Of a DNA stretch of 64,000 nucleotides, positions 8,726-18,680 are shown in pieces. Each line of letters starts with the position of its first letter. The first letter of the stretch is position 1. The DNA is from Hohaiivirga sp031546825 (GTDB lineage: Bacteria; Pseudomonadota; Alphaproteobacteria; Rhizobiales; Beijerinckiaceae). The stretch lies in contig JAVBJU010000031.1 in NCBI GenBank assembly GCA_031546825.1, positions 62,001-126,000 of the forward strand. The letters run 5' to 3'. A model generated the notes under the pieces. The model made no database searches, was not told the DNA's origin, and worked only from the letters and a program-made list of their open reading frames with translations. Made by a program: the position numbers and the translations under genes.

Positions 8726-9760
8726 TCAGTGCACTGGCCCGGGCGCGGCGAGGCGTCCGGCGAGGCGGATGGCGGAAATCGTGCTGATCGGGTTGCCGAT
8801 GCCGCGTCCGGCAATATCGAAAGCCGTGCCGTGGCTCGGCGCGGTGCGAATGAGCGGCAAGCCGAGCGTGACATTGACGGCGCTGTCGAGCGCCAGCGTC
8901 TTGATGGGGATCATCGCCTGGTCATGATACATCGCGATGACCGCGTCATATCCTGCGCGGGCGCGCTCGTGGAACAGGGAATCGGCTGAGTAAGGGCCGC
9001 GCGCATCTATCTCGCGGCGGCGCAGGAGCGTGATGGCTGGCGCGATGATGTCGCGGTCTTCGGTGCCGAGACTGCCGTTGTCGCCCGCGTGGGGGTTGAG
9101 CCCGGCGACGGCGAGACGGGGGCGCTCGATGCCAAAACGGCGGGTAAGGTCGGACGCCACCACGCTGACTGTCGAGATGATCAGTTCAGAGGTCAGGCAC
9201 AGCGCCACATCGGTCAAAGGGATATCGGTGGTGACCGGTACCACGGCGAGAAGGTCGCTCCACAGCATGAGCACCGGGTGCACCGGATGGCCGAGAGCTC
9301 TTTCCACCAGTGAGCCCAGGAACTCGCCGCTGCCGCGATGGGAATAATCCGCCGCCTTGAGGACAAATTTGGCGACCGGGTTGGTGACGATTGCGCTGGC
9401 GCGGCCCTGGAGTGCAAAGGCAACGCTGGTTTCAATCGATTCAAGGATTGATGCCGCGGATTCCGGTGCCGGATGACCCGGCATTGCGGTGACACGGGTG
9501 TTGAGCGGGATGACGGGGAGGGCGTCTGCAAACAATCCGACCGCCGTCTCCGGCGTGGCGAGTTGCACCGGGATATCCCATTGAAATCTTTGGGCGAGTT
9601 CGGCGACATGCGCCGGGTCGGCAACCAGCGCAAATGGCGGGAGATCAACGTCGAAACGGCTGCGCCATGCCTGTAAAGTGAGTTCCAGGCCGATACCAGC
9701 AGGGTCGCCCTGCGTGACCAATATCGCCTGCTGCGCTGCCATGAGGGGCCGTCCCGTCAT
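8726..9760 (-). CDS. pdxA: 4-hydroxythreonine-4-phosphate dehydrogenase
   Basis: A 344-residue enzyme of the DXP-dependent pyridoxal phosphate pathway that oxidises and decarboxylates 4-phosphohydroxy-L-threonine. TQGDPAGIG near the N terminus, GLNPHAGDNGSLG, the metal-ligand stretch AMYHDQAMIPIK and SHGTAFDIAG are all present. Two starts are possible: ATG 9760, 6 bases after the lptD stop and without a ribosome site, or ATG 9742, preceded by GGACGG. The second removes six residues and may be the true one. Confidence 0.95.
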   Translation of the reverse strand: MTGRPLMAAQQAILVTQGDPAGIGLELTLQAWRSRFDVDLPPFALVADPAHVAELAQRFQWDIPVQLATPETAVGLFADALPVIPLNTRVTAMPGHPAPESAASILESIETSVAFALQGRASAIVTNPVAKFVLKAADYSHRGSGEFLGSLVERALGHPVHPVLMLWSDLLAVVPVTTDIPLTDVALCLTSELIISTVSVVASDLTRRFGIERPRLAVAGLNPHAGDNGSLGTEDRDIIAPAITLLRRREIDARGPYSADSLFHERARAGYDAVIAMYHDQAMIPIKTLALDSAVNVTLGLPLIRTAPSHGTAFDIAGRGIGNPISTISAIRLAGRLAAPGPVH

Positions 9761-9766
9761 ATTCGT

Positions 9767-12319
9767 TCAGGTCCCGCTGCCAACATTCTGCTTGGCATTT
9801 ATTGTCCCGAGCGACTTCAGTTCCAGTTTCATCATGATGGTCTGGTTGCGCTCGGTTTGCCCGGTTGTTGACGAGATATCGCGCGGGGCAACGATATAAT
9901 TGAGCGAGATTTCGGTGCACTCATCGCTATAGCCCACGCCGACAGCAAGCGTGTCGATGGCGATGCGGCCCTTTTTAAAGTAAACCGCGCTGGGATTGAG
10001 TGCCAAATTCGCTTCGTATTCGGCCAGTGCCCGCGCTTTGCGATCGAGATCAATCACGGCCGAGCCGGTCACATACCAGTTGGGCGTGATGTGATAATTG
10101 ATGCCGCCCATGATGCCGGTGCGCCGGTAGCCGAAGCCGTTCTCCGGCTGCGGGTCATAGGTGGCGAAGAGCGCGGAGGCGGTTATGGGCAGCACGGGGT
10201 TGAAGTCTGCTGTCACCCCGGTCTCAAAGCGCTTCATGCCGAAACTGGCGTGGTCGAACTGGGCGCGGGTGATGAAGCTATACTGCTTCTTTGGCGAGAA
10301 TTGCAGCCGGGTCACATAATCCGAAGCATCTGTCTCAAGGCCGGAATTGAGGCCGGTATTCGCCAAGTCCGCAGTGGCATAGGAGTTGCGCCCGGCCAAT
10401 TGGAAGGATTGTCCAAATAGGACATTGGCGTAGGCGCCGTTATCGGCCGATATGGAATACTGCACGCCGAAATTGGCGCGCGTGCCGCCTTCCACACGGT
10501 CGTAACCCGAGAACTTGTTCCATTCGAAGATGGTGGTGTCATCGAACAGAAGGCTTTGGGCATCCTCGTTCGGCAGCTTGCCGATGCGCGCCTCGTTGGG
10601 GCGGACGATGATCTGGGCGATGGGTTCGATGGTCTGGCGCGCATTCGAGCCGAAGTCCGCGGCGAATGGATAGCGGTATTCGAGGCCCGCGCCGGGCATG
10701 AAGCGTCCGGCGAATTCCTCGTCGGTATTCCAGAAATTGCGCAGCGCGTTGTTCTGGTAACCGGTGTAATCGGGTGCGTAATAGAAGACATCGGCGCGCA
10801 TGAAGGCAAACGGCGTCCACACCTGACCGAGCGGATCGATGAACTCACGGCGCCACTGAACGTCTGTGGAAGCGCGCGCATAGGTTCCGGATATTCCGCG
10901 CACCAGACATTGGCCGCGCTGGAATATGGCGCAGGTATCATAATTGGTTCCGGGCAGCTTGAATATCTGCGTCGGGCTCTGCTGGAAAGCGGCGGCCTGA
11001 CGCTGGAGATTGGTCAGGTTGATGTTGATCGACAGCTCGCCGCCGATCGATTCCGGGTTGATCCGCTTCGAGTAATCCACCAGCGGCAGCACAACGGGCT
11101 GCTGCTTCTGCCAGTCGTATGACGACAATCCCTGGAAATAATACCCGCGCAGATCGAAATAGGAACGATCCCCATTGCCGCGCAGGAAGGCGGTCGAAAT
11201 GGCTTCGCGGAAGAAGATATCCGACAGATTGGTGCTGCGAATATGGAAATTGTCGAGAACCCACTTGTCGGTGACGAGGGTGGTGTTCCAGCCCCATTTC
11301 CAGCGCTCGTTGAGATGGAACAGGCCGACCGATTCGAGCGAACCACGGAAATCGCGCTCCCGCGCCCCATTGGGCGAGGCGGCGAATTCTTCGGGGCCCT
11401 GCTGGAAGATGCCTGCGGCACGCACGGAATAGGTGCCTGTCTCCAGCCGGTGCCGCCACTCCACCTGACCGAGGAAGCCCTGCTTCGAGAGGTATTCCGG
11501 CCTGAAGGTGATGTCGAAATTGGGGGCGAGGTTCCAGAAGAACGGCATCTGGACGCCGAAGCCAAGGCTATTGCTGATGACATAACGCGGCGACAGGAAG
11601 CCGGTCTTGCGCTTGACGGTCGGGTCCGGTGACCAGAAATAAGGCAGATAACCCACTGGAATGCCAGCGAGTTCGAGAGTGGCGTTCTCGTAATAGATCG
11701 TCTGCTCGCTATTGTTGTGGATAATCCGCGCAGCTTTAACCTGCCACAGCGGCGGCCGGGACGGGTCGTCCTTGCAGGCATTGCAGGACGTGTAGACGCC
11801 GCGGTTGAAAACCGTGGTTTCCCCGTCAATGCGTTCGGCGCGCGGCGAGGAGAAATGGCCGGTGAATGTCTTTCCGGCCTGCTCGGTTTTCTGTTCCAGG
11901 TTGAGCGAATTGATGAACCCGGTCTTGAAATCGTCGGTGAGGTCAAACTGCGAGCCGGTCATGATCGTGCCGCTGGCATCGGTCATCCGGGCGTTGCCCT
12001 CGGCGAAGACCCGGCCCGTGCCGCGGTTATAAATAACGCGATCGGCCTGCAAAGTGCGGCCCTGATAATGCAACTCAACATCACCGGAGGCAGTGATGGT
12101 GTTCTTGTCGTTATTGTAGATGATCTCGCGGGCCTCGACGAACAACCTGTCCTTCTTGCCATCCTGAGTGGCGGCTTTCTTCGAGATCATGTCATTGAGG
12201 GTGGATTGGGCCCAAGCAGAATCAAACCCGGAGATGCTTCCCAGCATCACCGCGATCGCTGTAGCTGCGACCGTTGTTCGAAGGCGATTCATTCCTGTTC
12301 CCAACCTCGAGACGGTCAT
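9767..12319 (-). CDS. lptD: LPS-assembly outer-membrane protein LptD
   Basis: About 850 residues. LptD, with LptE, inserts lipopolysaccharide into the outer leaflet of the outer membrane. A signal peptide ending in SAWA-Q is followed by an OstA/LptA-like domain (RLFVEAREIIYNNDKNTIT, ASGDVELHYQGRTLQADRVI) and a long beta-barrel. Cysteines in YTSCNACKDD and later in the barrel could form disulfides. ATG 12319 overlaps the lptG stop as TGATG, which favours translational coupling; ATG 12292 also leaves a good signal peptide. The chaperone gene surA, which often separates lptD and pdxA in this order, is absent. Confidence 0.95.
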   Translation of the reverse strand: MTVSRLGTGMNRLRTTVAATAIAVMLGSISGFDSAWAQSTLNDMISKKAATQDGKKDRLFVEAREIIYNNDKNTITASGDVELHYQGRTLQADRVIYNRGTGRVFAEGNARMTDASGTIMTGSQFDLTDDFKTGFINSLNLEQKTEQAGKTFTGHFSSPRAERIDGETTVFNRGVYTSCNACKDDPSRPPLWQVKAARIIHNNSEQTIYYENATLELAGIPVGYLPYFWSPDPTVKRKTGFLSPRYVISNSLGFGVQMPFFWNLAPNFDITFRPEYLSKQGFLGQVEWRHRLETGTYSVRAAGIFQQGPEEFAASPNGARERDFRGSLESVGLFHLNERWKWGWNTTLVTDKWVLDNFHIRSTNLSDIFFREAISTAFLRGNGDRSYFDLRGYYFQGLSSYDWQKQQPVVLPLVDYSKRINPESIGGELSININLTNLQRQAAAFQQSPTQIFKLPGTNYDTCAIFQRGQCLVRGISGTYARASTDVQWRREFIDPLGQVWTPFAFMRADVFYYAPDYTGYQNNALRNFWNTDEEFAGRFMPGAGLEYRYPFAADFGSNARQTIEPIAQIIVRPNEARIGKLPNEDAQSLLFDDTTIFEWNKFSGYDRVEGGTRANFGVQYSISADNGAYANVLFGQSFQLAGRNSYATADLANTGLNSGLETDASDYVTRLQFSPKKQYSFITRAQFDHASFGMKRFETGVTADFNPVLPITASALFATYDPQPENGFGYRRTGIMGGINYHITPNWYVTGSAVIDLDRKARALAEYEANLALNPSAVYFKKGRIAIDTLAVGVGYSDECTEISLNYIVAPRDISSTTGQTERNQTIMMKLELKSLGTINAKQNVGSGT

Positions 12320-13410
12320 CAACCGTCTTCCTGATACAAAATGGCGAGTCCGCCAAGCAAAGTTCCTACTACAGCAGGGAACCATGCCGCAACCACTGGC
12401 CGGACGAACCCGGCACCGCCAAGATCTTCCATGATTTGCTGCAACACGTAAAGCACGAAGCCCGCAACAACGCCACCAAGAACCATCTTGGCGACCCCGC
12501 CGAAGCGAAAAAATCGTAACGAAACCGATGCGGCAACGAAAACCATGGCAATCAGCAGGAGCGGACGGGCCAGCAATGATTGATAGTGAATTTCATAGCG
12601 TGTGGCATCAAGGCCGGCCTTGGTTGTTCGGCTGATGATCTCGGGAAGATCCCAGAATGGCACCGAATCGGGGGCGGTGAACGACTGCCGGACCTGCGAC
12701 GCTTCGAGTGTCGTGGCCAAAAGATATTCATCGTAGGCCTGCGGTTCTTCCGTGGTGGACAGGAGCCGCACTTCCTTGAGAATCCAATATCCCTCACGCA
12801 ACTGACCTTCAGCGGCTTCGATTCGTTCCCTGAAAGCGCCATTGGCATCGAAAACGAAGATGGTCAGACCGGTGAGCGTCGTGCTCCCCTCAATGACACC
12901 CTCGGCGCGCACGATTGATTGGCCATCGATGCTCTTCTGGCGCAGCCACAGATCCTTGTTGATGCTGTTTTGGTTGGAGCGCGCGAAAATGCGGGCTTCG
13001 ATTTCAGAGGCCTTTTGTTTCAGAAAGGCGGAGCCTGGATTGTACACGGTGACCGACAACACCCCGATCAGGATGGCCACAAGAATGCCCGGTTGCAAAA
13101 ACTGCCACGCAGAAATGCCGGCGGCACGGGCGACGACCAGTTCGAGCTTGCGGCTGAGTTGCAAAAGCGCCGCCGTTGAGCCGAACAGCACTGCAAACGG
13201 CATCACCAGTTCCGCCACCGCCGGGGTGCGAAAAAGGGCAAGGCGGGCCATGGCACCGGGTGACGCGCCGGGTGTTTCACCGGCACGGCGCATCAGTTCA
13301 ACAAAATCGAGCGTGTAGACCAGCACGAACACCGTCAGGAACACTGCAAGGATAACCTTGAGGAACTGGATCGAAAAATAGCGCCCGAGAGTACGTCCGA
13401 TCAGCATCAT
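12319..13410 (-). CDS. lptG: LPS export ABC transporter permease LptG
   Basis: A 363-residue YjgP/YjgQ-type permease: two N-terminal membrane segments, a large periplasmic domain at about residues 125-265 and membrane segments near the C terminus. With LptF and the ATPase LptB it lifts lipopolysaccharide out of the inner membrane. Assignment as LptG rests on its second position after lptF and directly before lptD. Its start overlaps the lptF stop by four bases (ATGA) and its stop overlaps the lptD start. Confidence 0.92.
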   Translation of the reverse strand: MMLIGRTLGRYFSIQFLKVILAVFLTVFVLVYTLDFVELMRRAGETPGASPGAMARLALFRTPAVAELVMPFAVLFGSTAALLQLSRKLELVVARAAGISAWQFLQPGILVAILIGVLSVTVYNPGSAFLKQKASEIEARIFARSNQNSINKDLWLRQKSIDGQSIVRAEGVIEGSTTLTGLTIFVFDANGAFRERIEAAEGQLREGYWILKEVRLLSTTEEPQAYDEYLLATTLEASQVRQSFTAPDSVPFWDLPEIISRTTKAGLDATRYEIHYQSLLARPLLLIAMVFVAASVSLRFFRFGGVAKMVLGGVVAGFVLYVLQQIMEDLGGAGFVRPVVAAWFPAVVGTLLGGLAILYQEDG

Positions 13411-14570
13411 GAAGCCTTTGGCGAACGCAGGAAGGGGAGGGAAAGGTGCGCACTCACCCAGCGGCCGATGCGCGCCCTCCAGAATTGCGTGGCGGAGCCC
13501 TTGAAGAAGAAGAAGAGGGCCAGAATGATGGTTACGATGGGTACGCCATAGAGCGGAATGAGCGCGAGCGGCGTGCGGGTTAAGGCTGAAAGTGCCGCAA
13601 AACCGGCAATACGCAGGATTGCGGTTGCGACGATGGCAATTGCAATCGACACGCCGCGTCCCTGACGGGTCGTGCGGGCGTCACCGAGCGCCGCAAGCGC
13701 AATAAGCATCATCGCCAGCGGATAGAGAAAGGCTGATAGCCGGTCGTGCAGCACTGCGCGGAAACGGCCCGCCACCGCTTTGTAGACGGGATCGTTGGGG
13801 TCGGGGTTCCACAGGGCAGCGGTGGTGCGTTCGGCCGGTTTATAGAACACATCGCCGCCATCCTTGGCCAGCGAGGAAAGATTGATGGCGTAACTGTCGA
13901 ACGCAACAATGGAGGAATCGCGGGTTTTCGCCTGCTGACGCTGGATGGATCCGTTCTGAAGTTCAAGAAAACTGTCGCCATCAATGGTGAGCGTGCGGCC
14001 TCTCTCGGCGATATAAACGATGGATTTGCCGACGTCGCGGCGGTCCTGCATGAAAATGCCAAGCAGCGCATCTCCGGCCTTTTCGCGGAAATGGAAGGTT
14101 ATGCCGGTATCCAGAGTGGTGAACTGGCCTTCCTTGACCACATTGGACACAAAATCCGCCCGGACCTGGGACACGATGTTGCGCAAAAGCTGCGAGGTCA
14201 TGGGGGTGAGGTAAATCGTCAGATAGGCCACCAGAATACACACCGCAGCGCCAAGCGTCAGGAACGGCATCAGCAACCGCCGCGGCGGAAGGCCCGCCGC
14301 CGTCATGATAATCAGCTCCGAATCGCTGTTGAGTTTGTTGAGCGTGTATAGCGTTGCAATGAATAAGGCCGCCTGCGCCACCAGCGTCACCAGAATCGGC
14401 AACGACAGGGTGGTCATCAGCAGGAAGATCAGAATGGTCTGGCCCTTAGCGGTGATGACATCGAACTGCCGCAACGCGAGCGTCATCCACATGACCCCCG
14501 TGAGCGCAACGAGGCACACCAGAAAGGCCGTGGTGGCTATTTTCAGGATGTAGCGCTCGATAATATGCAT
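13407..14570 (-). CDS. lptF: LPS export ABC transporter permease LptF
   Basis: A 387-residue YjgP/YjgQ-type permease and the first gene of the leftward lipopolysaccharide-transport operon. It shows the family layout: N-terminal membrane segments, a periplasmic jelly-roll domain (for example FVSNVVKEGQFTTLDTGITF) and C-terminal segments. A TATAAG on the minus strand at 14590-14585 lies about 15 bases before ATG 14570 and may be the -10 box of a short-leader promoter, but I see no good -35. Confidence 0.93.
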   Translation of the reverse strand: MHIIERYILKIATTAFLVCLVALTGVMWMTLALRQFDVITAKGQTILIFLLMTTLSLPILVTLVAQAALFIATLYTLNKLNSDSELIIMTAAGLPPRRLLMPFLTLGAAVCILVAYLTIYLTPMTSQLLRNIVSQVRADFVSNVVKEGQFTTLDTGITFHFREKAGDALLGIFMQDRRDVGKSIVYIAERGRTLTIDGDSFLELQNGSIQRQQAKTRDSSIVAFDSYAINLSSLAKDGGDVFYKPAERTTAALWNPDPNDPVYKAVAGRFRAVLHDRLSAFLYPLAMMLIALAALGDARTTRQGRGVSIAIAIVATAILRIAGFAALSALTRTPLALIPLYGVPIVTIILALFFFFKGSATQFWRARIGRWVSAHLSLPFLRSPKAS

Positions 14571-14853
14571 GAAAGCTCTTGGACCTTATAGTGGTTTGAC
14601 TGACTAGCGCGCCGGGGCAGCGAGGGCAAGTTTTTAAGCGCGGTACACACCAACTTGTGTGCGGCAAATCATCTTTTGGTCGTGCGCTGCGTTTTTGGCC
14701 CAGACATGTCTCGGCAGATGCTTTGCCTTTTGCGTGCCAGTCGCTACAAAGGAAACATTGGGCCTGATGCCCTGTTTTTGAGATTCCTTAGTTATTGGCG
14801 CGCTCGAGTACCATCGGGCAGGCGCATTCCCTGTTCTGTATTTGGAGACCCCC

Positions 14854-16335
14854 ATGGCCAGCCAGCTTAAAATCGATTTCAAGTCTTTCGGCAAGGCAGA
14901 CGCCGCAACCGCCGTCATTCTGGTGAGCGATGATCTGGAGCCGTCAAACGCGGCTGTCGGGATGCTCGGCCAGGGGCTTTCGGAACTGGTGCGCAAGGCC
15001 GCCAAAGCCGAAAATTTTTCGGGCAAATATCTCGCCACCATCGTCATTCCCGCGCCCATGGGGCTTGAGACCGAGCGGCTCGTTGTGGTGGGCCTTGGCC
15101 CCGACAAGGATGCCGACAAGCGCGATTGGGCGCGCCTCGGCGGGACCTGTGCGGCTGCGATCAAAACCGGCACGGCGGTGATCGTCGCCGACGAAGCCAT
15201 CTCCATGGATGATGTTGCGGCGATGGCGCTGGGTGCCCGTCTCAACGCCTATAAATTCGATCGCTACAAGAGCAAGAAGAAGGACAAGAGCGAAACGCTG
15301 TCCAAGGTTGTGTTCGCCGTTGCCGACACCGACGCTGCGAAGAAGGCCTACAAGCAAGCCGAGCCAGTGGCCGATGGCGTCATCCTGGCGCGTGATCTCG
15401 TCAACGAACCTGCCAATGTGCTTTTCCCGGAAGAGTTCGCCAAGCGCGTCGGTGCGCTGTCGAAGCTTGGTGTTGCGGTTGAGGTTCTCGATGAGAAAGA
15501 CCTCGACAAGCTCGGTATGCGCTCGCTGCTCGCAGTGGGGCAGGGCTCGCCGCGCCAGAGCCATGTGGTGGTGATGCGCTGGGATGGCGGCAAGGAAAAG
15601 GATGCTCCCGTAGCCTTCATTGGCAAGGGCGTCTGCTTTGATACCGGCGGCATTTCCATCAAGCCTGCGCAGGGCATGGAAGACATGAAGGGCGACATGG
15701 GCGGCGCGGCCTGCGTCACCGGCCTGATGATGGCACTCGCCGGGCGTAACGCTCCGGTCAATGCGGTTGGCGTCATTGGCCTCGTCGAAAATATGCCAGA
15801 CGGCAAGGCACAGCGCCCGGGTGATATCGTCACCGCCATGTCGGGCGCGACCATCGAGGTCATTAACACCGACGCCGAAGGCCGCCTCGTGCTGGCCGAT
15901 ATCATGTGGTACGCGCAGGAGCGCTTCAAGCCGCGCTTCATGGTCGATCTCGCCACCCTCACCGGTGCCATCATGGTGGCGCTCGGCAGTGCCTATTCCG
16001 GCATGTTCAGCAATGACGACACGCTGGCGCAGCAACTGACGACGGTCGGCGAAGCCACCGGCGAGAAAGTTTGGCGCATGCCGCTCGCCAGCGAATACGA
16101 CAAGATGATCGAATCGAAATTCGCCGATATTCTCAACAGTGCCGGGCGCATGGGCGGTTCTTGCACCGCGGCTGCTTTCCTCAAGCACTTCGTCAAGGAC
16201 GGCACCCCGTGGGTGCACCTCGACATTGCCGGAACGGCGATGGGCTCGCCCAAAACCGAACTCAGCCAGGGCTGGGCGTCGGGTTGGGGTGTGCGCCTGC
16301 TGGATAAGCTGGTGCGCGACCATTACGAAGGGTAA
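14854..16335 (+). CDS. pepA: Leucyl aminopeptidase PepA (M17)
   Basis: A 493-residue cytosolic aminopeptidase that removes N-terminal residues with two metal ions per subunit. Metal and catalytic residues are visible: Lys258 and Asp263 in GKGVCFDTGG, Asp340, Glu342 and Arg344 in NTDAEGRL. ATG 14854 is preferred to the in-frame TTG at 14842 because GGAG at 14844-14847 is then correctly spaced. It diverges from lptF across a 283-base gap; holC follows after 8 bases. Confidence 0.96.
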   Translation: MASQLKIDFKSFGKADAATAVILVSDDLEPSNAAVGMLGQGLSELVRKAAKAENFSGKYLATIVIPAPMGLETERLVVVGLGPDKDADKRDWARLGGTCAAAIKTGTAVIVADEAISMDDVAAMALGARLNAYKFDRYKSKKKDKSETLSKVVFAVADTDAAKKAYKQAEPVADGVILARDLVNEPANVLFPEEFAKRVGALSKLGVAVEVLDEKDLDKLGMRSLLAVGQGSPRQSHVVVMRWDGGKEKDAPVAFIGKGVCFDTGGISIKPAQGMEDMKGDMGGAACVTGLMMALAGRNAPVNAVGVIGLVENMPDGKAQRPGDIVTAMSGATIEVINTDAEGRLVLADIMWYAQERFKPRFMVDLATLTGAIMVALGSAYSGMFSNDDTLAQQLTTVGEATGEKVWRMPLASEYDKMIESKFADILNSAGRMGGSCTAAAFLKHFVKDGTPWVHLDIAGTAMGSPKTELSQGWASGWGVRLLDKLVRDHYEG

Positions 16336-16343
16336 CAGCGGCC

Positions 16344-16796
16344 ATGGCCGAAGTCTGGTTCTATCATCTGCAACGCCAGCCTCTTGAAGCGGTGCTGCCA
16401 TCCCTTCTCCTGAAAACCCTGGAGAGGGGCTGGCGTGCCGTGGTGCAGGTGGCCAGCGAAGAACGCATGGGCGCGCTCGATGATCATCTCTGGACTTTTT
16501 CCGAGGAGAGCTTTCTGCCCCATACCCCGGCGAGCGACGCCAATGCCGCCAGCCAGCCGGTGGTGCTGACCCTGCAAGATGATAATACCAATGCTGCCGA
16601 TGTCCGCTTTCTCACCGAAGGCTCTAAGTTGCCGCAGGATATGACTGCCTACCAACGCATCATCATCATCTTCAACGGCAACGACCCCGAGTTGCTGGCG
16701 CTGGCGCGCGAACAATGGAAAGCCGTCAAGGCTCAAAACCTCGAGGCTTCTTACTGGCAACAGGATGATGACGGGCGCTGGGGCAAAAAAGCGTGA
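16344..16796 (+). CDS. holC: DNA polymerase III chi subunit
   Basis: A 150-residue protein matching HolC, which links the clamp-loader complex to single-strand-binding protein at the replication fork. It begins MAEVWFYHL and has the conserved CHI-type core (LLLKTLERGWRAVVQ, LDDHLWTFSEESFLPH). It is directly downstream of pepA, a pairing widespread in Proteobacteria, and the two are very likely cotranscribed. Confidence 0.93.
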   Translation: MAEVWFYHLQRQPLEAVLPSLLLKTLERGWRAVVQVASEERMGALDDHLWTFSEESFLPHTPASDANAASQPVVLTLQDDNTNAADVRFLTEGSKLPQDMTAYQRIIIIFNGNDPELLALAREQWKAVKAQNLEASYWQQDDDGRWGKKA

Positions 16797-16888
16797 GGCT
16801 GGAAGACCAACGACACGCGTTACAATAAGATGCTGCATCGGCTATGCTGGGCAAAGGCACGTGGGCTGGTTCCCGCCGGGAGAGAGTG

Positions 16889-18562
16889 ATGTCTGTGATG
16901 CGGGTGCGTCTGTTGGCTGTGGTTATGGTAAGCCTGATTTCCTGCTCACTTATTGGTGCGTTGCAGGCTCAGGAGCATCCGCCGACCGAGCCGCGCCGGG
17001 CTGAAGCGCGGCAGGCTCAGGTCATGCCCTTGCCGCCGATGGCGGTCACCAAGCATAGCATCAAGGTTATCGGCGACGGTGTCTCTGGTGACAGCACCTA
17101 TGAATTCACCGCAAAAGTCGGCATGCTTTCCATTAAAGATGCCAGCGGTGCCGTTCAGGCCGAAGTTGGCTTTGTCTCCTATACCCTCGACGGCTGGGTC
17201 ACGCAGAAAAACGGCAAGGAAGAGCGGCAAAAAATACCCTCTGCCAATCAGCGCCCCATTACGGTTGCCATGAATGGCGGGCCGGGTGCGGCCTCGGCCT
17301 ATCTTAATCTGATGGCGATTGGCCCATGGCGCTTGCCGATGGATGCGCAATGCGCCGGTGAAAAGGCCTGCGAGCAGGCGGGCGGCAAGACGCTTTCGCC
17401 GTCTGACCCCATTGCGCTCGTTGATAACAGCGAAAGCTGGCTGCCGTTCACTGATCTGGTTTTTATCGACCCGCCCGGCACCGGCTATAGCCGCGTTGTG
17501 GGTGGCGAAGAGGTGCGCAAGCGCTTTTATTCCGTCGCGGGAGATATCGATATTCTGGCCGCAGCGGTCGCGCGCTGGATCCGCGAAAACGACCGGTTGG
17601 CGTCACCCAAGTTTTTTGTCGGTGAGAGTTATGGTGGCTTTCGCGGGCCGCTGCTCGCGGAAAAATTACAGACCCGCCAGGGTATCGGGTTTAGCGGCCT
17701 CGTGCTGATTTCGCCGGTGCTCGACTTCAATTGGGTGTTCCAATCGGATTACGCCGCCTGGGCACAGGCTGGGTTGCTGCCCTCGCTCGCCGCTGCCAAT
17801 CTCGAATTGCAAGGCAAGCCGTTTGACGCCGCCGCGCGCAAAGATGTGGAGGAATATGCCACCGGCCCCTTCCTCTCTGACATGATGCGCGGCCTGCAGG
17901 ATGACAAGGCGGTGGCGCGCGTCAGCGAGAAAATGACGGCGCTCACCGGGCTCGATCCGGTCCTGGTGCGCCGTATGGCAGGCCGCATCGATATGCGTAC
18001 CTTCCAGCGCGAACGCCTGCGTGACAGCCAGCAGGTTCTGAGCGCTTACGATACCGTGGTGCGTGCGCCAGACCCGGACCCGACCGGGTCATTCTCCCGC
18101 TTCGATGACCCGCTGCTCTCCGGCATGACTGCGCCGCTGACCAGCGCGATGGTCGATCTCCTGCGCAATCGTCTTGGCTACAAGGCCGATGATTTTCAAT
18201 ATCAGTTGCTCAACAGTGAGGTGAACCGCGCTTGGGATTGGGGAAGGGGGCGCTCAACCGCGCCGGATAGCTTGACCAATCTCAGCCGCGCGCTGGCGCT
18301 TGACCCCAACATGTGGGTGCGGGTGATCCATGGCGAGACCGACCTGGTGACGCCGTATTTCACCAATCGGCTGCTGCTCAACCAGTTGCCCGCAATGGGA
18401 GGTCGCGTGCAGCTATTGACCCTTCCCGGCGGGCATATGTTTTACAGCCGCGATAAGAGCCGGGCGGAGATGTTTGCCCGCATGAGGTGTCAGTATCCGA
18501 TGACACCCGGTCCCCGGGATAGAACCGCTACTTTTTGCTTTTCCGGTGGCACGCGCTTCTGA
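16889..18562 (+). CDS. Exported S10-family serine carboxypeptidase
   Basis: About 557 residues. Serine carboxypeptidases release C-terminal amino acids at acidic pH. The nucleophile is Ser247 in VGESYGGF, the oxyanion-hole loop is NGGPGAAS at 129-136, and the acid and base partners are in HGETDLVTPYF and LPGGHMFYS near the C terminus. ATG 16889 is chosen because GGGAGAGAG lies just before it and it starts a signal peptide. LISC at residues 16-19 fits a lipobox, but the hydrophobic stretch runs on to LQA-QE, so signal peptidase I cleavage is equally possible. Confidence 0.85.
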   Translation: MSVMRVRLLAVVMVSLISCSLIGALQAQEHPPTEPRRAEARQAQVMPLPPMAVTKHSIKVIGDGVSGDSTYEFTAKVGMLSIKDASGAVQAEVGFVSYTLDGWVTQKNGKEERQKIPSANQRPITVAMNGGPGAASAYLNLMAIGPWRLPMDAQCAGEKACEQAGGKTLSPSDPIALVDNSESWLPFTDLVFIDPPGTGYSRVVGGEEVRKRFYSVAGDIDILAAAVARWIRENDRLASPKFFVGESYGGFRGPLLAEKLQTRQGIGFSGLVLISPVLDFNWVFQSDYAAWAQAGLLPSLAAANLELQGKPFDAAARKDVEEYATGPFLSDMMRGLQDDKAVARVSEKMTALTGLDPVLVRRMAGRIDMRTFQRERLRDSQQVLSAYDTVVRAPDPDPTGSFSRFDDPLLSGMTAPLTSAMVDLLRNRLGYKADDFQYQLLNSEVNRAWDWGRGRSTAPDSLTNLSRALALDPNMWVRVIHGETDLVTPYFTNRLLLNQLPAMGGRVQLLTLPGGHMFYSRDKSRAEMFARMRCQYPMTPGPRDRTATFCFSGGTRF

Positions 18563-18680
18563 CATCGCCCACGAAATCCCGTGCGTAGGGCATGGCACTG
18601 CCAACGTCCTGTTTGACAACCGCTTTCCATTACGCGCAAAGTTTCTCAGAAAACGAATCTCTGCCGCCAAAGGTGCTGCC

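Noticed and set aside
14944..16401. A 485-codon open frame on the minus strand over pepA
   Set aside because: It is the antisense of a well-conserved, high-G+C gene, shows no family motif and is rich in His, Arg and Gly as antisense frames are.
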